Shown here: positions 12,001 to 21,212 of the stretch, one piece after another
Numbering within the stretch: the first letter of the stretch is position 1
Layout of the letters: each line of letters begins with the position of its first letter
Source: Ischnura elegans
Taxonomy: Eukaryota; Arthropoda; Insecta; Odonata; Coenagrionidae
DNA length: 64,000 bases
Assembly: GCF_921293095.1 (NCBI RefSeq)
Contig: NC_060254.1
Span: 62,976,069 to 63,040,068, forward strand
Direction of reading: 5' to 3'
Translations under genes and position numbers: made by a program
Notes under the pieces: model-generated
Database searches by the model: none
What the model saw: the letters and a program-made list of their open reading frames with translations, nothing else
What the model was told of the DNA's origin: nothing

Positions 12001-14757
12001 ATCGCTTTTTCCGACGACCTTTTTCCCGAATTTTTTTTCCGAATCCATTTTTCCCGAATAACCTTTTTCCCGAAAGCTTTTTTCCCGAAACCCTTTTCTC
12101 CGAAACATTTTTTACCGAACACCTTATATCCCGATTGTATAAAAAACAAGCTATTTATCGTAAAATTCAACAAGTGGGACTCCAAGTCCCTTACAATGAC
12201 CCGACAGATAGAACCCTCAAAACGACAGTTCATATGATGGCAGCTTTAGCGTTTGTTCCAGTTGAAGACGTTAAAACAACTTTCGAGCTACAAAAGCAGG
12301 TTATGCAACACACACAGAGATTGCCTAGATTGAATTAAGTGTTGGGAAAAGTATCAAGGGCAAGCCAAAAAAGAAATGGTACGACATGCACGAGAGGCTG
12401 AAATCGGTTGTAGAAGAATATGAAGATTACAAGAACGATAGGAATTTTCTTGAATTTCTTAGAGCTATCGCGCACAATATAATTTTCTAAAAAAATGATG
12501 TATCTTGTGTATGAATATATTTGGTTATGAAAAATATGAACTCATTTTTATACAATCGGGAAATAAGGTGTTCGGTAAAAAATGTTTCGGAGAAAAGGGT
12601 TTCGGGAAAAAATCTTTCGGGAAAGAGGTCGTCAGAAAAAACGATTCGGGAAAACGGTCGGGTACCTTTTATCCAGCTACAAATTAAATGATCATATTTT
12701 TCTAATGGTCAGACTCATTTGTAATTGAGAACTTGAAAATTTGATTAAGTTTTTGTCTCTTCAGAATTTCCCTCCTTAACCTGTAATCCCTTTCAAAATT
12801 TGAATGACATGATGGCTTTTTAAAATAATCGCATGAAACTCTATATGGGCCTTTGGAAAGTATTTTTCCATTATATTGATAAACATTTCCGAAATATATC
12901 TGTAGATAAATAATTTATTGTGCCCAAATATTTTTTATTCTAAGCCCTCAAAAGTGTCGCATAATTCCATGAGAAGATAGAAATTGGAAGAACATGTTGA
13001 ATTGATATTTTTTTCCAAGAAATTAATACATTTATAATTCTTTTTAAGGCCTTGAAGTTCTATGCATCTTTACCTGGGCTGAACACTTTCCAAGCTTTCA
13101 GTTTATTCCTCCAGTTTCCAAAAATTAATGACTTCCTTTTAAGGTAAGTGTGTACTAAAATGTGTGGTAGAGAGGGATGTAACTTCTTACTGATTGAAAC
13201 TTGATTGAAATTCATAATTTTTGCTATTTTAACTCACTTAAAAAAATTAATCATACGCAAGAGCACCAATATATTTGCATTTTAATGCAAGGCTACAATG
13301 GGATTAATGTTTTCATTAGAATCCTCTTTGTAAAAGGGAATTATTTTATTTTCTTTTAGACAAAGAATGTTTCAAGTTCACTTGGATGTCTGCTTTAGCA
13401 TGCAGATAACGATCAGTGGTGAGAAAAAAACTCATGATTAATTTTAGAAGATTCTTCAATGGATAACCAATCGCAAATTAAGAGATATGTTGTCTATAAT
13501 TGTGTATTTAATATCGCAAATGTGCAATTATTGTTGTGGCCTCGCATTTGGTTGAATACGGCCCAAAGGGACGGGAGATTTCGTCGCACTCAGACATATT
13601 TACGCTGTGACTAGTCAAGACCAAACTGGAAAGGAAGGGAATAATGGAAGTGAAGGCAGCGGGGGAAGTGGAAGTAGAGATAGCCTAAGTTATAGCCAGG
13701 CACTTGCCTGCATTGACAAATTGTCAACAGTCAACAGGTTTCCTGTAATCGCTACTGCACTAGGGGATGATTGTGCACCCATTACTTTCACGGAAGCTCC
13801 GTGTTCATGTTATGTAAACATCACTGTGCGTGATTGCGTTCAGTGATCACGGAACTTTGTCCTGCAGCAGTTGCATACTGGGCATCTTGCACGAGATGCG
13901 ACTATGTAGCATGGTGCCTGACAGTGTATTTTCCGACGTTGCACAACGGTTTTCAAGCATTTGTGCAAACCAATTTTATGAAGCCGTGATCTCGCAGATG
14001 CGGGTGCACAGTTTTCGGAAACCAGGTATTACATGGAGCAATAGGTAAAATCATGTTTTTGCTGCTAAAATGATTGCAGTTGGGAAAAGAAAGCTCTTAA
14101 TGAATCTGGAAAGCAATCTAAAATAACAGACAATGTGCATAGTTAATAATTGATAGTTTGATTTGCCTAAATTATGAAAAGTACAAGAAGTTACAGTGAA
14201 AGTTTGGGCTATTAGTGTTTTCCAATTATTCATGCTGCCTCTCCCCATCCCCGCATAATTAGGAATATGCTGTAGTTGAAATTATTGTATCCTTCAAATC
14301 ATATTATATCCATCAAAAATTTACTGAAAATTTGGTGCAATTGATGTGGTATGTTTCATAGGTTGTTAGCTGTCACATTTTTCACAACACCTCTTTATTA
14401 TCTTGGAAAGAAGAAAATAAACTGTAATGTTGATTGCATATTCCATTACGCTAAAAATAAAAAAATTATTGTGACTAATTATTTTCATTTTATGTTCTTA
14501 ACAAGTAGATCTTGAATATTAATTAGTGAATTTCAATGTTAATATCAGCAAAACCTATCTTTAATTTTATTCTTATGAAATAATAAATGCAGATGCATTG
14601 ATATTTTGCTCATAAAGAGTGAAAATTGATTATTCTCTCTCTTACTTGATTCAGGTGTAAGTCAGCTCGATCGATACAGATGGCTACATACCTGGATTTG
14701 AATAAATCTCTACATCTACAGCAGATTTTAGCTAATGTCCATTTCTCAGATACATGA
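1..14757 (+). CDS. FANCM: FANCM (Hef-family DNA translocase), C-terminal part, eight exons
   Basis: Spliced gene; exons 1-3081, 4526-4758, 6360-6513, 6780-8151, 10603-10845, 11827-11936, 13049-13143 and 14655-14757 join in frame to 1,796 codons plus TGA. FANCM remodels stalled replication forks and recruits the Fanconi core complex and the BLM-TOP3A-RMI complex (family knowledge). Seen here: a long Ser/Asp/Glu-rich disordered region, the basic patch RRIRRKKNRVFLDTQAEES followed by an acidic run, the SVRSP and DSFCVD motifs typical of FANCM, an ERCC4-like fold spanning the 6780-8151, 10603 and 11827 exons, and a C-terminal helix-hairpin-helix region (FYASLPGLNTFQAF, then KINDFLLRCKSA). The V/IERKxxxD nuclease motif is absent, as in vertebrate FANCM, so the nuclease domain should be inactive. 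The DEAH helicase half must lie upstream of the window. All introns are GT..AG and phases agree at every joint. Identity is recognised from motifs, not from an alignment. Confidence 0.9.
4526..4758 (+). CDS. FANCM: FANCM exon b: basic FLD patch plus acidic run
   Basis: Acceptor tcttttag before 4526, donor GA|gtaagt at 4759 (phase 2). It encodes TRRIRRKKNRVFLDTQAEES and a following DEEEDDDD run, then SQYYDPSFINDAGPNSQ, a block typical of FANCM proteins. A second in-frame acceptor (catttacag) ends at 4570, so use of 4571 would remove 15 residues (starting PRTLDDIG) without shifting the frame. Both sites look usable. Confidence 0.87.
4759..5809. other. FANCM intron b-c, first part
   Basis: AT-rich intronic sequence with no coding signal. 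Near its end (about 5672-5700) lies an ATT-rich run that probably is the 3' tail of the LINE remnant next to it, read on the minus strand. Confidence 0.5.
5810..6255 (-). pseudogene. LINE ORF2 (reverse transcriptase) C-terminal remnant
   Basis: Read on the minus strand from about 6255: YGTISWESSSRFKKVFVTQK, then RCIRYITK and LNILTLPSLYIF, and finally VAIKVLNHLPSAIK with FKRRLKDFLLKKAYY before a stop at 5810. This order (YGxIFWG-like, QKRxIR, ILTLPSLYI, KLYNxLP, FKxxLKxxLL) is the usual C-terminal tail of jockey/CR1/RTE-like non-LTR reverse transcriptase proteins. One frameshift (near 6090) and an in-frame TAG (near 6020) break the frame, so it is dead. It sits antisense in a FANCM intron. The clade cannot be fixed from this fragment. 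Confidence 0.75.
6360..6513 (+). CDS. FANCM: FANCM exon c: SVRSP motif
   Basis: Acceptor tttttacag before 6360, donor AAT|gtgagt at 6514 (phase 0). It encodes DMHAKYLQSVRSPRNAKFKI, then an acidic ESEVESEEQSYHQDE stretch. The (D)M.A.YLQSVRSP block is a hallmark of FANCM just upstream of the nuclease-like region. Confidence 0.9.
6780..8151 (+). CDS. FANCM: FANCM exon d: DSFCVD motif, linker and start of ERCC4-like domain
   Basis: Acceptor tttttcag before 6780 in phase 0, donor G|gtatga at 8152 (phase 1). It begins DSFCVDSNSDEKEESVDE, the conserved FANCM motif, continues through a Lys/Ser/acidic linker, and ends with the first strands of the ERCC4-like fold: ELREVLIIVSPMEACRSSEV, then IKGVRLVVYA and YCLGRDLCLLRASSSG. 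In active XPF-family nucleases this segment carries VERKxxxDL; here that position reads approximately CLGRDLCLL, so the metal-binding triad is missing. This matches the pseudonuclease state of FANCM. Confidence 0.9.
8326..9647. mobile_element. Probable solo LTR (TG..CA ends, 4-bp duplication) in FANCM intron
   Basis: A 1,322-bp block starts TGTAACCAGT and ends ACCGGTTACA, so the ends are inverted (TGTAACC/GGTTACA) and obey the TG..CA rule of LTRs. ATAT is present directly outside both ends (8322-8325 and 9648-9651), fitting the 4-bp target duplication common for Ty3/gypsy elements. The block is more GC-rich than the intron around it, contains long G runs (8893, 9330, 9490) and TATA-like sites (cataaaagaatataaaa near 8797), and has no coding signal. 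A short-TIR DNA element is the alternative reading, because one can also place a TATA duplication with TTGTAACC ends. No internal retroviral-type genes are present. Confidence 0.6.
9652..10602. other. FANCM intron d-e, remaining part
   Basis: AT-rich intronic sequence without recognisable elements, ending in the acceptor tccttctag before 10603. Confidence 0.5.
10603..10845 (+). CDS. FANCM: FANCM exon e: ERCC4-like domain, middle
   Basis: Acceptor ttctag before 10603, donor G|gtgtgt at 10846 (phase 1). It encodes SKMPDAVQAALNLFHKVALI, then IEWEKE and, after a polar loop, YVALLNLRSAGVNVLHSYGL. This is the VxxEKDRxK ... L..AGIxVLxS pattern of the second half of the FANCM/XPF nuclease fold, with the catalytic residues not conserved. 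Confidence 0.9.
11827..11936 (+). CDS. FANCM: FANCM exon f: end of ERCC4-like domain
   Basis: Acceptor tttttcag before 11827, donor CCG|gtacag at 11937 (phase 0). It encodes VETAKLIADIARHQQGLEMQ and a Pro/Ser linker (MPPPSLPSSFQSSNP). The ETAxL...L...E helix follows the last ERCC4 strand in FANCM and leads to the helix-hairpin-helix region. Confidence 0.88.
11963..12681. mobile_element. Decayed MULE transposon with inverted ends made of TTTTTCCCGAA-like units
   Basis: The left end (about 11963-12140) and right end (about 12550-12681) are inverted copies of each other, and each is an array of degenerate 11-14 bp units of the type TTTTTCCCGAA/CCGAAACATTTT. The right copy is shorter by some units. 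Between them lie two pieces of a transposase C-terminus (12135-12338 and 12344-12490) of the type found in insect FLYWCH/MULE elements. The element sits directly behind the donor at 11937, inside a FANCM intron. I could not identify a target duplication. Confidence 0.75.
12135..12490 (+). pseudogene. MULE transposase C-terminal remnant, internally deleted
   Basis: First frame (12135-12338): AIYRKIQQVGLQ, then HMMAALAFVPVEDVKTTFEL, matching the SIYRKxQELGLQ ... ALAFVPxxDVxxxFExL pattern of MULE transposases that carry FLYWCH fingers in insects. Second frame (12344-12490): GKPKKKWYDMHERLKSVVEE, ending FLEFLRAIAHNIIF and a stop, like the usual C-terminal end of these proteins. The two frames are offset and the segment between them (normally the cysteine/Arg-rich linker) is missing, so an internal deletion removed it. 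The catalytic DDE core and N-terminus are absent. Confidence 0.7.
13049..13143 (+). CDS. FANCM: FANCM exon g: helix-hairpin-helix region
   Basis: Acceptor ctttttaag before 13049 in phase 0, donor AG|gtaagt at 13144 (phase 2). It encodes ALKFYASLPGLNTFQAFSLF, then LQFPKINDFLL. The L.FY.SLPGL....A..L pattern is the first helix-hairpin-helix of the FANCM C-terminal DNA-binding module. Confidence 0.9.
13560..14050. other. GC-richer block of unknown origin in FANCM intron g-h
   Basis: About 490 bases are clearly less AT-rich than the flanks, with open but mutually overlapping frames of 72 and 79 codons on the plus strand (a GSGGSGS-like low-complexity start, then Cys-containing sequence). No donor/acceptor pair in phase with the neighbouring exons was found, and exons g and h already join in frame. 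Probably an old insertion; the family is not recognised. Confidence 0.35.
14655..14757 (+). CDS. FANCM: FANCM terminal exon h with stop
   Basis: Acceptor tgattcag before 14655 takes up the phase-2 end of exon g. The exon encodes (R)CKSARSIQMATYLDLNKSLH and ends LQQILANVHFSDT with TGA at 14755-14757. It continues the helix-hairpin-helix fold (FLLRCKSARSIQMA is the second hairpin helix). It is short, but phase, position and content agree. No single convincing polyadenylation site can be chosen; ATTAAA occurs just downstream near 14763. Confidence 0.75.
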
Positions 14758-16103
14758 GATCCGATTAAATACAGAACTGTCTATGAGCATGAAATTATAT
14801 TTTATTAGAGTGGATAATGCTAGTCAGTTGTAATTATTGAGATAGTTAAGATTTATGTTTAAACTACTATTTGTAAAGATGTAAATATTAATTTCAGATT
14901 AATTAAAAAAACTATAGTTTTGTATTCTCTCTCTACTACGCTCTCTATTTACAATATAATTAAAATTTCAAACAAGATCAAAGTATAGCCATGTGTGTGA
15001 GGCATTTTTATGGGTAGTAAGCTACTGCCATGAAACAGAAATAGTGTGTGAAACTAATTACATTAATATGCATTTTTATTCATAGATAAATTTCTATGAT
15101 TGACCTTTCTATGAAAAAAATTGATTTTTTTATGAAGTCAGACTGAAAAGTTATTCTTGTAAATAACATTTTCTGTCTTGTAAATAATATTTTTCTGTAT
15201 TGAAAATGTCCTCCTATCTCAGATAATAATTATATTTATTATGTGAATATGTATGTATATTTTTATATGGCATTATATTAAATGCAATGTTCATTAATTT
15301 TTTAATTTTGTTGTTTTGGTGAGTTAGCGATAGAACAAGGAGTCGGGTGATAATTTTTAATAATGTATTTAGCCCATTGTTGTTATTTTCCCCCCAATGT
15401 TATCAGCTCTTGATCCAAACTGAACACTGGGCATTGTTCTTATTGTTAGCAATATTTGTGTTCTGACTGGGTAAATGGTTCTGTCAAGTACAGAAAAAGA
15501 GACATGTTAAGTGAAAGAAGTTATCGCTGGTGCCATTCCTGAAAGTGATTGCATGAAATGATTATTTTCAATGTCATAAATCATTGTAAGAAAGCTGAGC
15601 CATTGTATAAGGAATAAGGTATTTCAAGTCTACCATACAATATGTAGCTGATTTGAGGGTTCTGTGAACATGATGAGATGTGAGGTGTTATATTGTTTTT
15701 TTTTTTTTCGATTCAACAAAATATATAGGGTAAGCTCATTTATGGGTATGAGTATGGTATGTACCGCAAGTAGCATTGTAACAAGTGGTAGGCCGTGTAC
15801 TAAGAAAAGGTGTGTGATTGACTTGTAGAAAAATGCATACAGCGAGGCCAAGAAGTCCCTGCCATGGCATGCACTCGGTATTACATAATCAGGGCAGGGC
15901 ATTACTAGCTAACTTGAAAGTATACAGGGGTCACCCATTTTACCAATGACAAATGAAGTAATTACTCTGAAAACAGGTTTACGATGTTTATTACAGCATC
16001 CAACAAACGTTTTATCGTCTTGAATACAGTGCACATGGCTGATATTTATCCAATGCAAATTTAACGCTGTTAAACTTGTAATATCAAATGTACAAATTCG
16101 CAC
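14758..16103. other. FANCM 3' flank, AT-rich
   Basis: Probable 3' UTR followed by intergenic DNA. Strongly AT-rich, with a 12-base T run near 15700. No coding signal beyond short chance frames. Confidence 0.5.
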
Positions 16104-16235
16104 CGTTGAATATTTTAATCAAGATGAGAAATCTGTGGTTATGATCGTGCAGACATCATTACAGTCATTGTTTGAGTTCGTGTCTCATTACCTAGAAAAC
16201 ATGATATTGAAGATGGCTGGCGGTTTGTGCTCCAA
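16104..16235. repeat. Dispersed repeat copy A (partner at 26.7 kb)
   Basis: The segment from 'ttgaatatttta' to 'gatggctggcggttt' has an alignable partner at 26726-26850: both share ATATT(T/G)..., GTTATGATCG..(C)ATCATTA, GAAAA(C)ATGA..GAAGATGG(C)(T/C)GGCGGTTT in the same order and spacing. This indicates two diverged copies of an unclassified interspersed repeat. The repeat may continue to about 17.1 kb. Confidence 0.55.
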
Positions 16236-17448
16236 TTTAAATCACTTCACGACTATGGCCATTAGTAATATGCTGGTAATTCCGAAATTTTTGGCTATTC
16301 AAAAATCATTAATGATGGATGCATTAGAATACGTCAACGTGGCGGCAATGTAGTTTGTTGCGCGTATTTTTATAATATCATAATTCTTTTGTTTCCTCGA
16401 GAAGCGTGCGAAGGAGGAAATTGTTCGAAAACTTCGTGGCCTGCAAATTACTCTGGTAAGCAAGATGGTTTTCTCATTTTCATAGAGGTTTATCTGAGAA
16501 TAATGCTCGGAAATTACTGTAATTTCCGCGTGTTGTAGGAATCGTAAGAGTTTTTTTGTCATGTTGTCATTAATTTTTGTTCTGATCGACGTTGTAGGCA
16601 TATTGTGATGGTATGTGTGACTGCAATTCTAATTCTTAGTGGATTCGTAGCATGTTAATCGATATCAATTTTAGCGATATGTGCGCCGCAAGCTTTGCTA
16701 CATTCTGTGTTTACCATGTTTGGATGTTCCCAGCTTGACAGTTGAAATCGAAGAACCCGAATCGTTCTCGATGACCTATGAAATAGCTTCGATCGTAGCT
16801 CTTGAATCGAGCCGATTATTTATGCCTTTTCGGATAGAAATATTATACCTCACGTATCCGAAGTATAAGTATAGTTGAATACAGCCGTATCGAATGGCAG
16901 GTGTTGGCCTATTTTACTGCCTTTTACAACTGAATTATCTTTCAGTTTTGCGACATTGATTATGAAAATATCGCGAAATTTTTCTAGAATGCGAATAATT
17001 TGTATAACCTTGCTTTCCCGAATATTGAAATAGAGGATCCTCAAGTAGGCCTTCAAATGTGTTGACAACCACCGCGCATTTTAATGGGTTTCAAAAGTCG
17101 CCAATCGCGTCGCTGACGGACAAATTGATCCGAGGTTCACGGTGAAATAATGTATAATTAGAGGTGTCAACCGAAATTTACATTCATTGTTATGTTATTT
17201 ATCAAATTCGTAACTCTTAATGCAATTCCTCGCAATTATAAACATTATACGGCAAAATATTAGAAAAAAGTGGATCGCATTGCCCTTATCACCGCGCTGT
17301 GGATATTTTTGAAAGCCGATTAAAATGCGTCCGAAGTGGCAACAGAAATCAAACTTACGTGGGATTAAATTTGGCCTCCTCCCTGTAAAGGGATAGAGGA
17401 AATGATCTTGTGATTCGGAATCAAATGTTGTGTAATGAGACTCGATTG

Positions 17449-17716
17449 CATGGGCGTACCCAGCGGGGTAGCGAAAATAAATTTAGTCAAAAAAAAAGTT
17501 ATGGACAAATTTTCCTTTTGAAGAGAAATGATATTATTACAAGATGTGGAACTAAAATAAAAATAAAATTTCAAGCAAATAATTATAAAAACTAATAAAA
17601 TGCTGTCATAATTTCCGTACAATTTTGGTTTCATTAACTTTTTCTGTGCAAAACAGATACAACTTGAACGACCACAGCTAGTTTCTCCCCCAGTTTTGAT
17701 TCTGGGTACGCCCATG
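17449..17716. mobile_element. MITE with CATGGGCGTACCCAG ends
   Basis: Perfect terminal inverted repeats CATGGGCGTACCCAG and CTGGGTACGCCCATG. The flanks CTCGATTG (17441-17448) and CTTGATTG (17717-17724) match at 7 of 8 positions, fitting an 8-bp hAT-type target duplication. 268 bp, no coding capacity. Confidence 0.75.
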
Positions 17717-17915
17717 CTTGATTGATCGATTATGAAATAGTGTGGTTTACCCCAGGAACCTGGAGGGTACCTCATCTCCGCTCCGACTTCATCGTTCTCT
17801 AGACTGCTGCCATGGAATTCTTCAGATAAGTTATGATGATTTTGATGCATTGCGATATTCATCCTCAGCGATACTATATATGGGACATGACATCTTTCAT
17901 TGGGACATGACATCT

Positions 17916-17966
17916 TTTGCATGACATCTTTCATTTATTAATCATACATGAAAGATGTCATGCAAA
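17916..17966. repeat. Perfect 19-bp hairpin
   Basis: TTTGCATGACATCTTTCAT (17916-17934) is followed, after 13 bases, by its exact reverse complement (17948-17966). Two further direct partial copies of CATGACATCTTT lie just upstream (about 17886 and 17906), so a short unit has been duplicated both directly and inverted. Confidence 0.8.
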
Positions 17967-18220
17967 TCCCTCCGAACATCTCTATTCACTACATGACTTG
18001 TTTCAATGCCGTCACATCATTTTCAAGTGTTTATTCCAAGTTCTTTTATCTACCAATTTAACCAATAGTATTTTGAGAGGGACACCGGGATTAGACTTAG
18101 GGGAGGAGTTAGGGGGAACACAGGGTGGCGACGGCTCTTTCACTGTGGCATAATTTTTGGATCTGCAGATGAAGTCCTATCTTCCTCCCGGTGTCCTCTG
18201 GATGAAGGAAAGGTTGGAGG

Positions 18221-18478
18221 CAGTGGCGTAGCCAGGAATTTCGTTCGGGGTGGGGCCTGAAAGCAGGGGGAAAACTTTCGAAAACAGGGTTCTAAGTAGA
18301 GGGTTTTAAACTTATTTTAACACTTTTCATAACCGAAAAAACTTAATTTGCTAAATAAATATTTGGTGAATTCATGATTTTTCAATATTTTGTTTTCTAT
18401 TATGAAGGAAAATAATCGTGCTTTTATATTTCGGGGGGGTGTCCGGACCCCCCGAGCTCCCCACTGGCTACGCCACTG
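18221..18478. mobile_element. MITE with CAGTGGCGTAGCCAG ends
   Basis: Perfect 15-bp inverted ends (18221-18235 and 18464-18478), a terminus commonly seen on non-autonomous hAT-like elements. G- and C-runs lie beside the ends. The expected 8-bp duplication is not visible in the flanks, so the element is old or one flank was rearranged. Confidence 0.7.
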
Positions 18479-18953
18479 TGCAATATTTTAGAAATTTTTA
18501 ATTTATGTGGTTATACACTTATACACGCATAAAAGGCAATGCCATCTTATGATGTAAAAAGGTTGCAATATTGTTCCTGCAACATCTGGCAATATGGGCG
18601 ACCCCGCAAGGGGGGGAGGGTGCACGATGCATTAAAGTCGTTTTTTCATCAATTACAAACTACAAATGTATCTCAAATACGTATTTTAAAATACTTGTAT
18701 TTGAAATACTGCCCTTCCTATTCTCTTCCGCAAAAATGACCATCTGGTGCATAGTGCGCGGACTAAATCCAAAAACTCGAAATACACCCGTGATGACCAG
18801 CGAGAAATTCTTGGCTATCGCGATACCAAGGTAAAATAATCGGTAAAAAAATAACCGAACCACGATCAATGGATATTGACAGTATCTAAATCACTAAATC
18901 CGCTTAGAGAAACAACTAAGGATAACTTTATTAAGATATATGAAAAACTGAGG

Positions 18954-19256
18954 CAGTGGCGCAGCGAGTGAGGGGTTTGGGGGATAACCCCCCACCCCCT
19001 AGAACTCAGAGAAATTTTTAAGTTTGATTCATTTTACTTAATTGGATTGATAATACTAAAATAATAGTGTAAGGATTTTTAAAATATCCCTCATAAAGCT
19101 GTAAAACTCACCATTTTGAACCATTTATCTTAAAATTCCGCAATTAATCAATCTCGCACCTACCGCTTATCCTGTTGGGTATTCCATACCCCCACACACC
19201 CCGGTATTAGTTGCAACTAAACCCCCCACCAGCCTTAATGCCTAGCTGCGCCCCTG
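18954..19256. mobile_element. hAT-type MITE, copy 1, with perfect 8-bp duplication
   Basis: The ends CAGTGGCGCAGC and GCTGCGCCCCTG are inverted with one mismatch. AACTGAGG is present directly outside both ends (18946-18953 and 19257-19264), a perfect 8-bp target duplication. The interior shares long matches with the copy at 34963-35250 (gtttgggggataa, agtgtaaggatt, actcaccatttt, attccataccccca). Confidence 0.88.
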
Positions 19257-19429
19257 AACTGAGGTACCGATTGCACTTGAAATTCGTTGCTGGCTTAAAC
19301 GTATCAGTCATGATCTCGAATAATATTTTGCGATAAACACTGTTTTTAAGTTTTATTTTAAAATATACCTGTCTACCATGACTTTTCTTTAATATTTTTT
19401 TAGATAAGAAGTTGGGAAAAAATAGCAAA

Positions 19430-19490
19430 AAAAAAGTTGTCAGTGGGGCTCGATCCGGTGACCTCCGTATTGACAAAGTCTTAATTTGTT
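19430..19490 (-). mobile_element. tRNA-derived SINE remnant
   Basis: On the minus strand the sequence reads ...GGTCACCGGATCGAGCCCC, with GGATCGAGCC (19447-19456) resembling a tRNA B box and T-arm. No intact A box or acceptor stem pairs with it. Low confidence. Confidence 0.35.
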
Positions 19491-19651
19491 TTCAATGATA
19501 AGAAATGAAAATGAAACAAGAAATGAAAAGGGTAAGGACGACGTGGTTACATAAGTTGTGAATTCCCTGGAGCGCGTCCCCGTGGGGGCCGGAATACTTC
19601 ATGGAACTCCCACCTGCCTGAATTCCTCCGACATCCATTGGGCCGCAGAAC

Positions 19652-19737
19652 CCAGAGTCCTCTATATTGCCATATAATAACTACGAAGAAGACATGATGA
19701 GAGAGTAGTGTTGAGAGAGCAATCTAGAGGACTCTGG
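19652..19737. repeat. Imperfect 19-bp hairpin with 48-base loop
   Basis: CCAGAGTCCTCTATATTGC (19652-19670) and GCAATCTAGAGGACTCTGG (19719-19737) pair at 18 of 19 positions. The flanking 19550-19870 block is GC-richer and contains AATAAA (near 19768), so it may be part of an unclassified element. Confidence 0.6.
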
Positions 19738-20737
19738 CAGAACCGAGACCACGCCGCCCTCAACCAATAAAGGCGAAAAATTAGGTATATAAACACCGAT
19801 CCTACCGGTAACCATGGTAATCCTTCTTGAGTAAAAGGCCCACTCATGAGGCTGGCCTTTTCGCGCAAAATTTACTTCAGCAATCTAAAATGTGGACGAG
19901 ACTGTCCCGAAAGAGATTAACAAATTAAGATAATCTAATTTCGATATTTACGTCACACATTTGGCGTGTATCTCACGTTCGTATAAAATTTTCATGTCGC
20001 CGAAGCAACTTAATACATGGCTCCATGGTGATAGACTATTGTTGCCCGCTTGAAGTTCAAATGGTGCTTAAGTTATTAATTACGCTGTGGTTACTTCTGG
20101 GTACTGAAATGTAATGCAAAAATGAACGCGGAAAAAATAAGACATATGTAAACAAATTAGACCGAATGCCCATTTTTTCCTTTTATCGTGACGTATTTCT
20201 CGTTAAAATCTCTCGTCATCTTTGTGTTCACTTATCACATTTTTCAGCTCTTTGCCTGTGCCTCGAATTTAAAGATACGTATGAGAAAAAGCAGATTTTT
20301 TTTCAAATTTGAGGTACAGGAAAATGTTGACGAGGGTAAAATTTATGCAACAGGAAAATTTCAAGATTATAGCACATGTTTGAAACAAGTGATAAGCCAT
20401 AAAATGAGAAGGTCCGACTGCAAGTGATGCATCCTCGAATAATAAGGGGAGGGGGTTTGCCCCCCCTGGCTACGGTTGGAGGAAAGTGGAATGTGTTGAG
20501 GAGGGGTGCAGTCCTCTTGAAGTGGTTTGAAGAAGAGAGCTTTGATTTTTTCGTTGGACAGAAAAATATTTGTTGGTGTGGGGTTAGCCAGAGAAAAGTC
20601 AAATATCCCCATGCACGTCTGTGGAATTCGGCTGCCGGCGGACCCCCTTCCACTATCTCGTTGTGGTGTCCCATGCTGACGCTGCGCTGGGTCAAAGGGG
20701 AGAAGATTTCTTTCTCCTTTACGGGACCTAGAGTTCA

Positions 20738-21117
20738 TTTCAAATATCTTTGCGACCGAGAGGAAGACCAAAGTTTTTTTGGGGGGTGGAGGGCACGTGA
20801 CTTACTGCAAACCAACCAGAATGCGATCGGCGGAGCTTAGCCTTCGGGAAAATCAGTCGTTTTTGGTCCTACGTCCCTAAGTGGTGTATTCTTCATAAGT
20901 GAGCTGTGTTGCCAAGTGAGATGAGGGTTTTTTGAGACAGTATTTCGTTTCCATGCACTGGTAAAGTCTTTTGAGAAAATATGGCAACGCCTACCCCTTC
21001 CCTCTCTCTCCCCATTCTACATCCCTAATGTCGCAGGTTCCACATCCTGGCGCGACGTCGCGCCGCTTGAAACATTCCGAGCGTGCACGACTGGGCCAGT
21101 CGCAAAGATATTTGAAA
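20738..21117. mobile_element. Block bounded by a perfect 19-bp inverted repeat
   Basis: TTTCAAATATCTTTGCGAC (20738-20756) and its exact reverse complement (21099-21117) enclose 342 GC-rich bases. Whether these are the ends of an element or an internal fold of a larger insertion (20.43-21.13 kb, with G-rich runs) cannot be decided. No protein recognised. Confidence 0.5.
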
Positions 21118-21184
21118 AGGATCATAGTGCAGTGGCACCCGAGGGAGTGAACGTGGTTTGTAAAGTGATCAAGGTGGTTATTAC

Positions 21185-21212
21185 CATAGAGTAAGTATAT
21201 TCTTACTCTATG
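21185..21212. repeat. 11-bp perfect hairpin with 6-base loop
   Basis: CATAGAGTAAG, TATATT, CTTACTCTATG. A short snap-back in the gap between the two genes; it may be the junction of two inverted element ends. Confidence 0.6.

Noticed and set aside
20303..20840. Overlapping long frames on both strands around 20.3-20.8 kb
   Set aside because: They overlap in several registers within a G/C-run-rich, inverted-repeat-bearing block, so low-complexity TE sequence is more likely than a gene.
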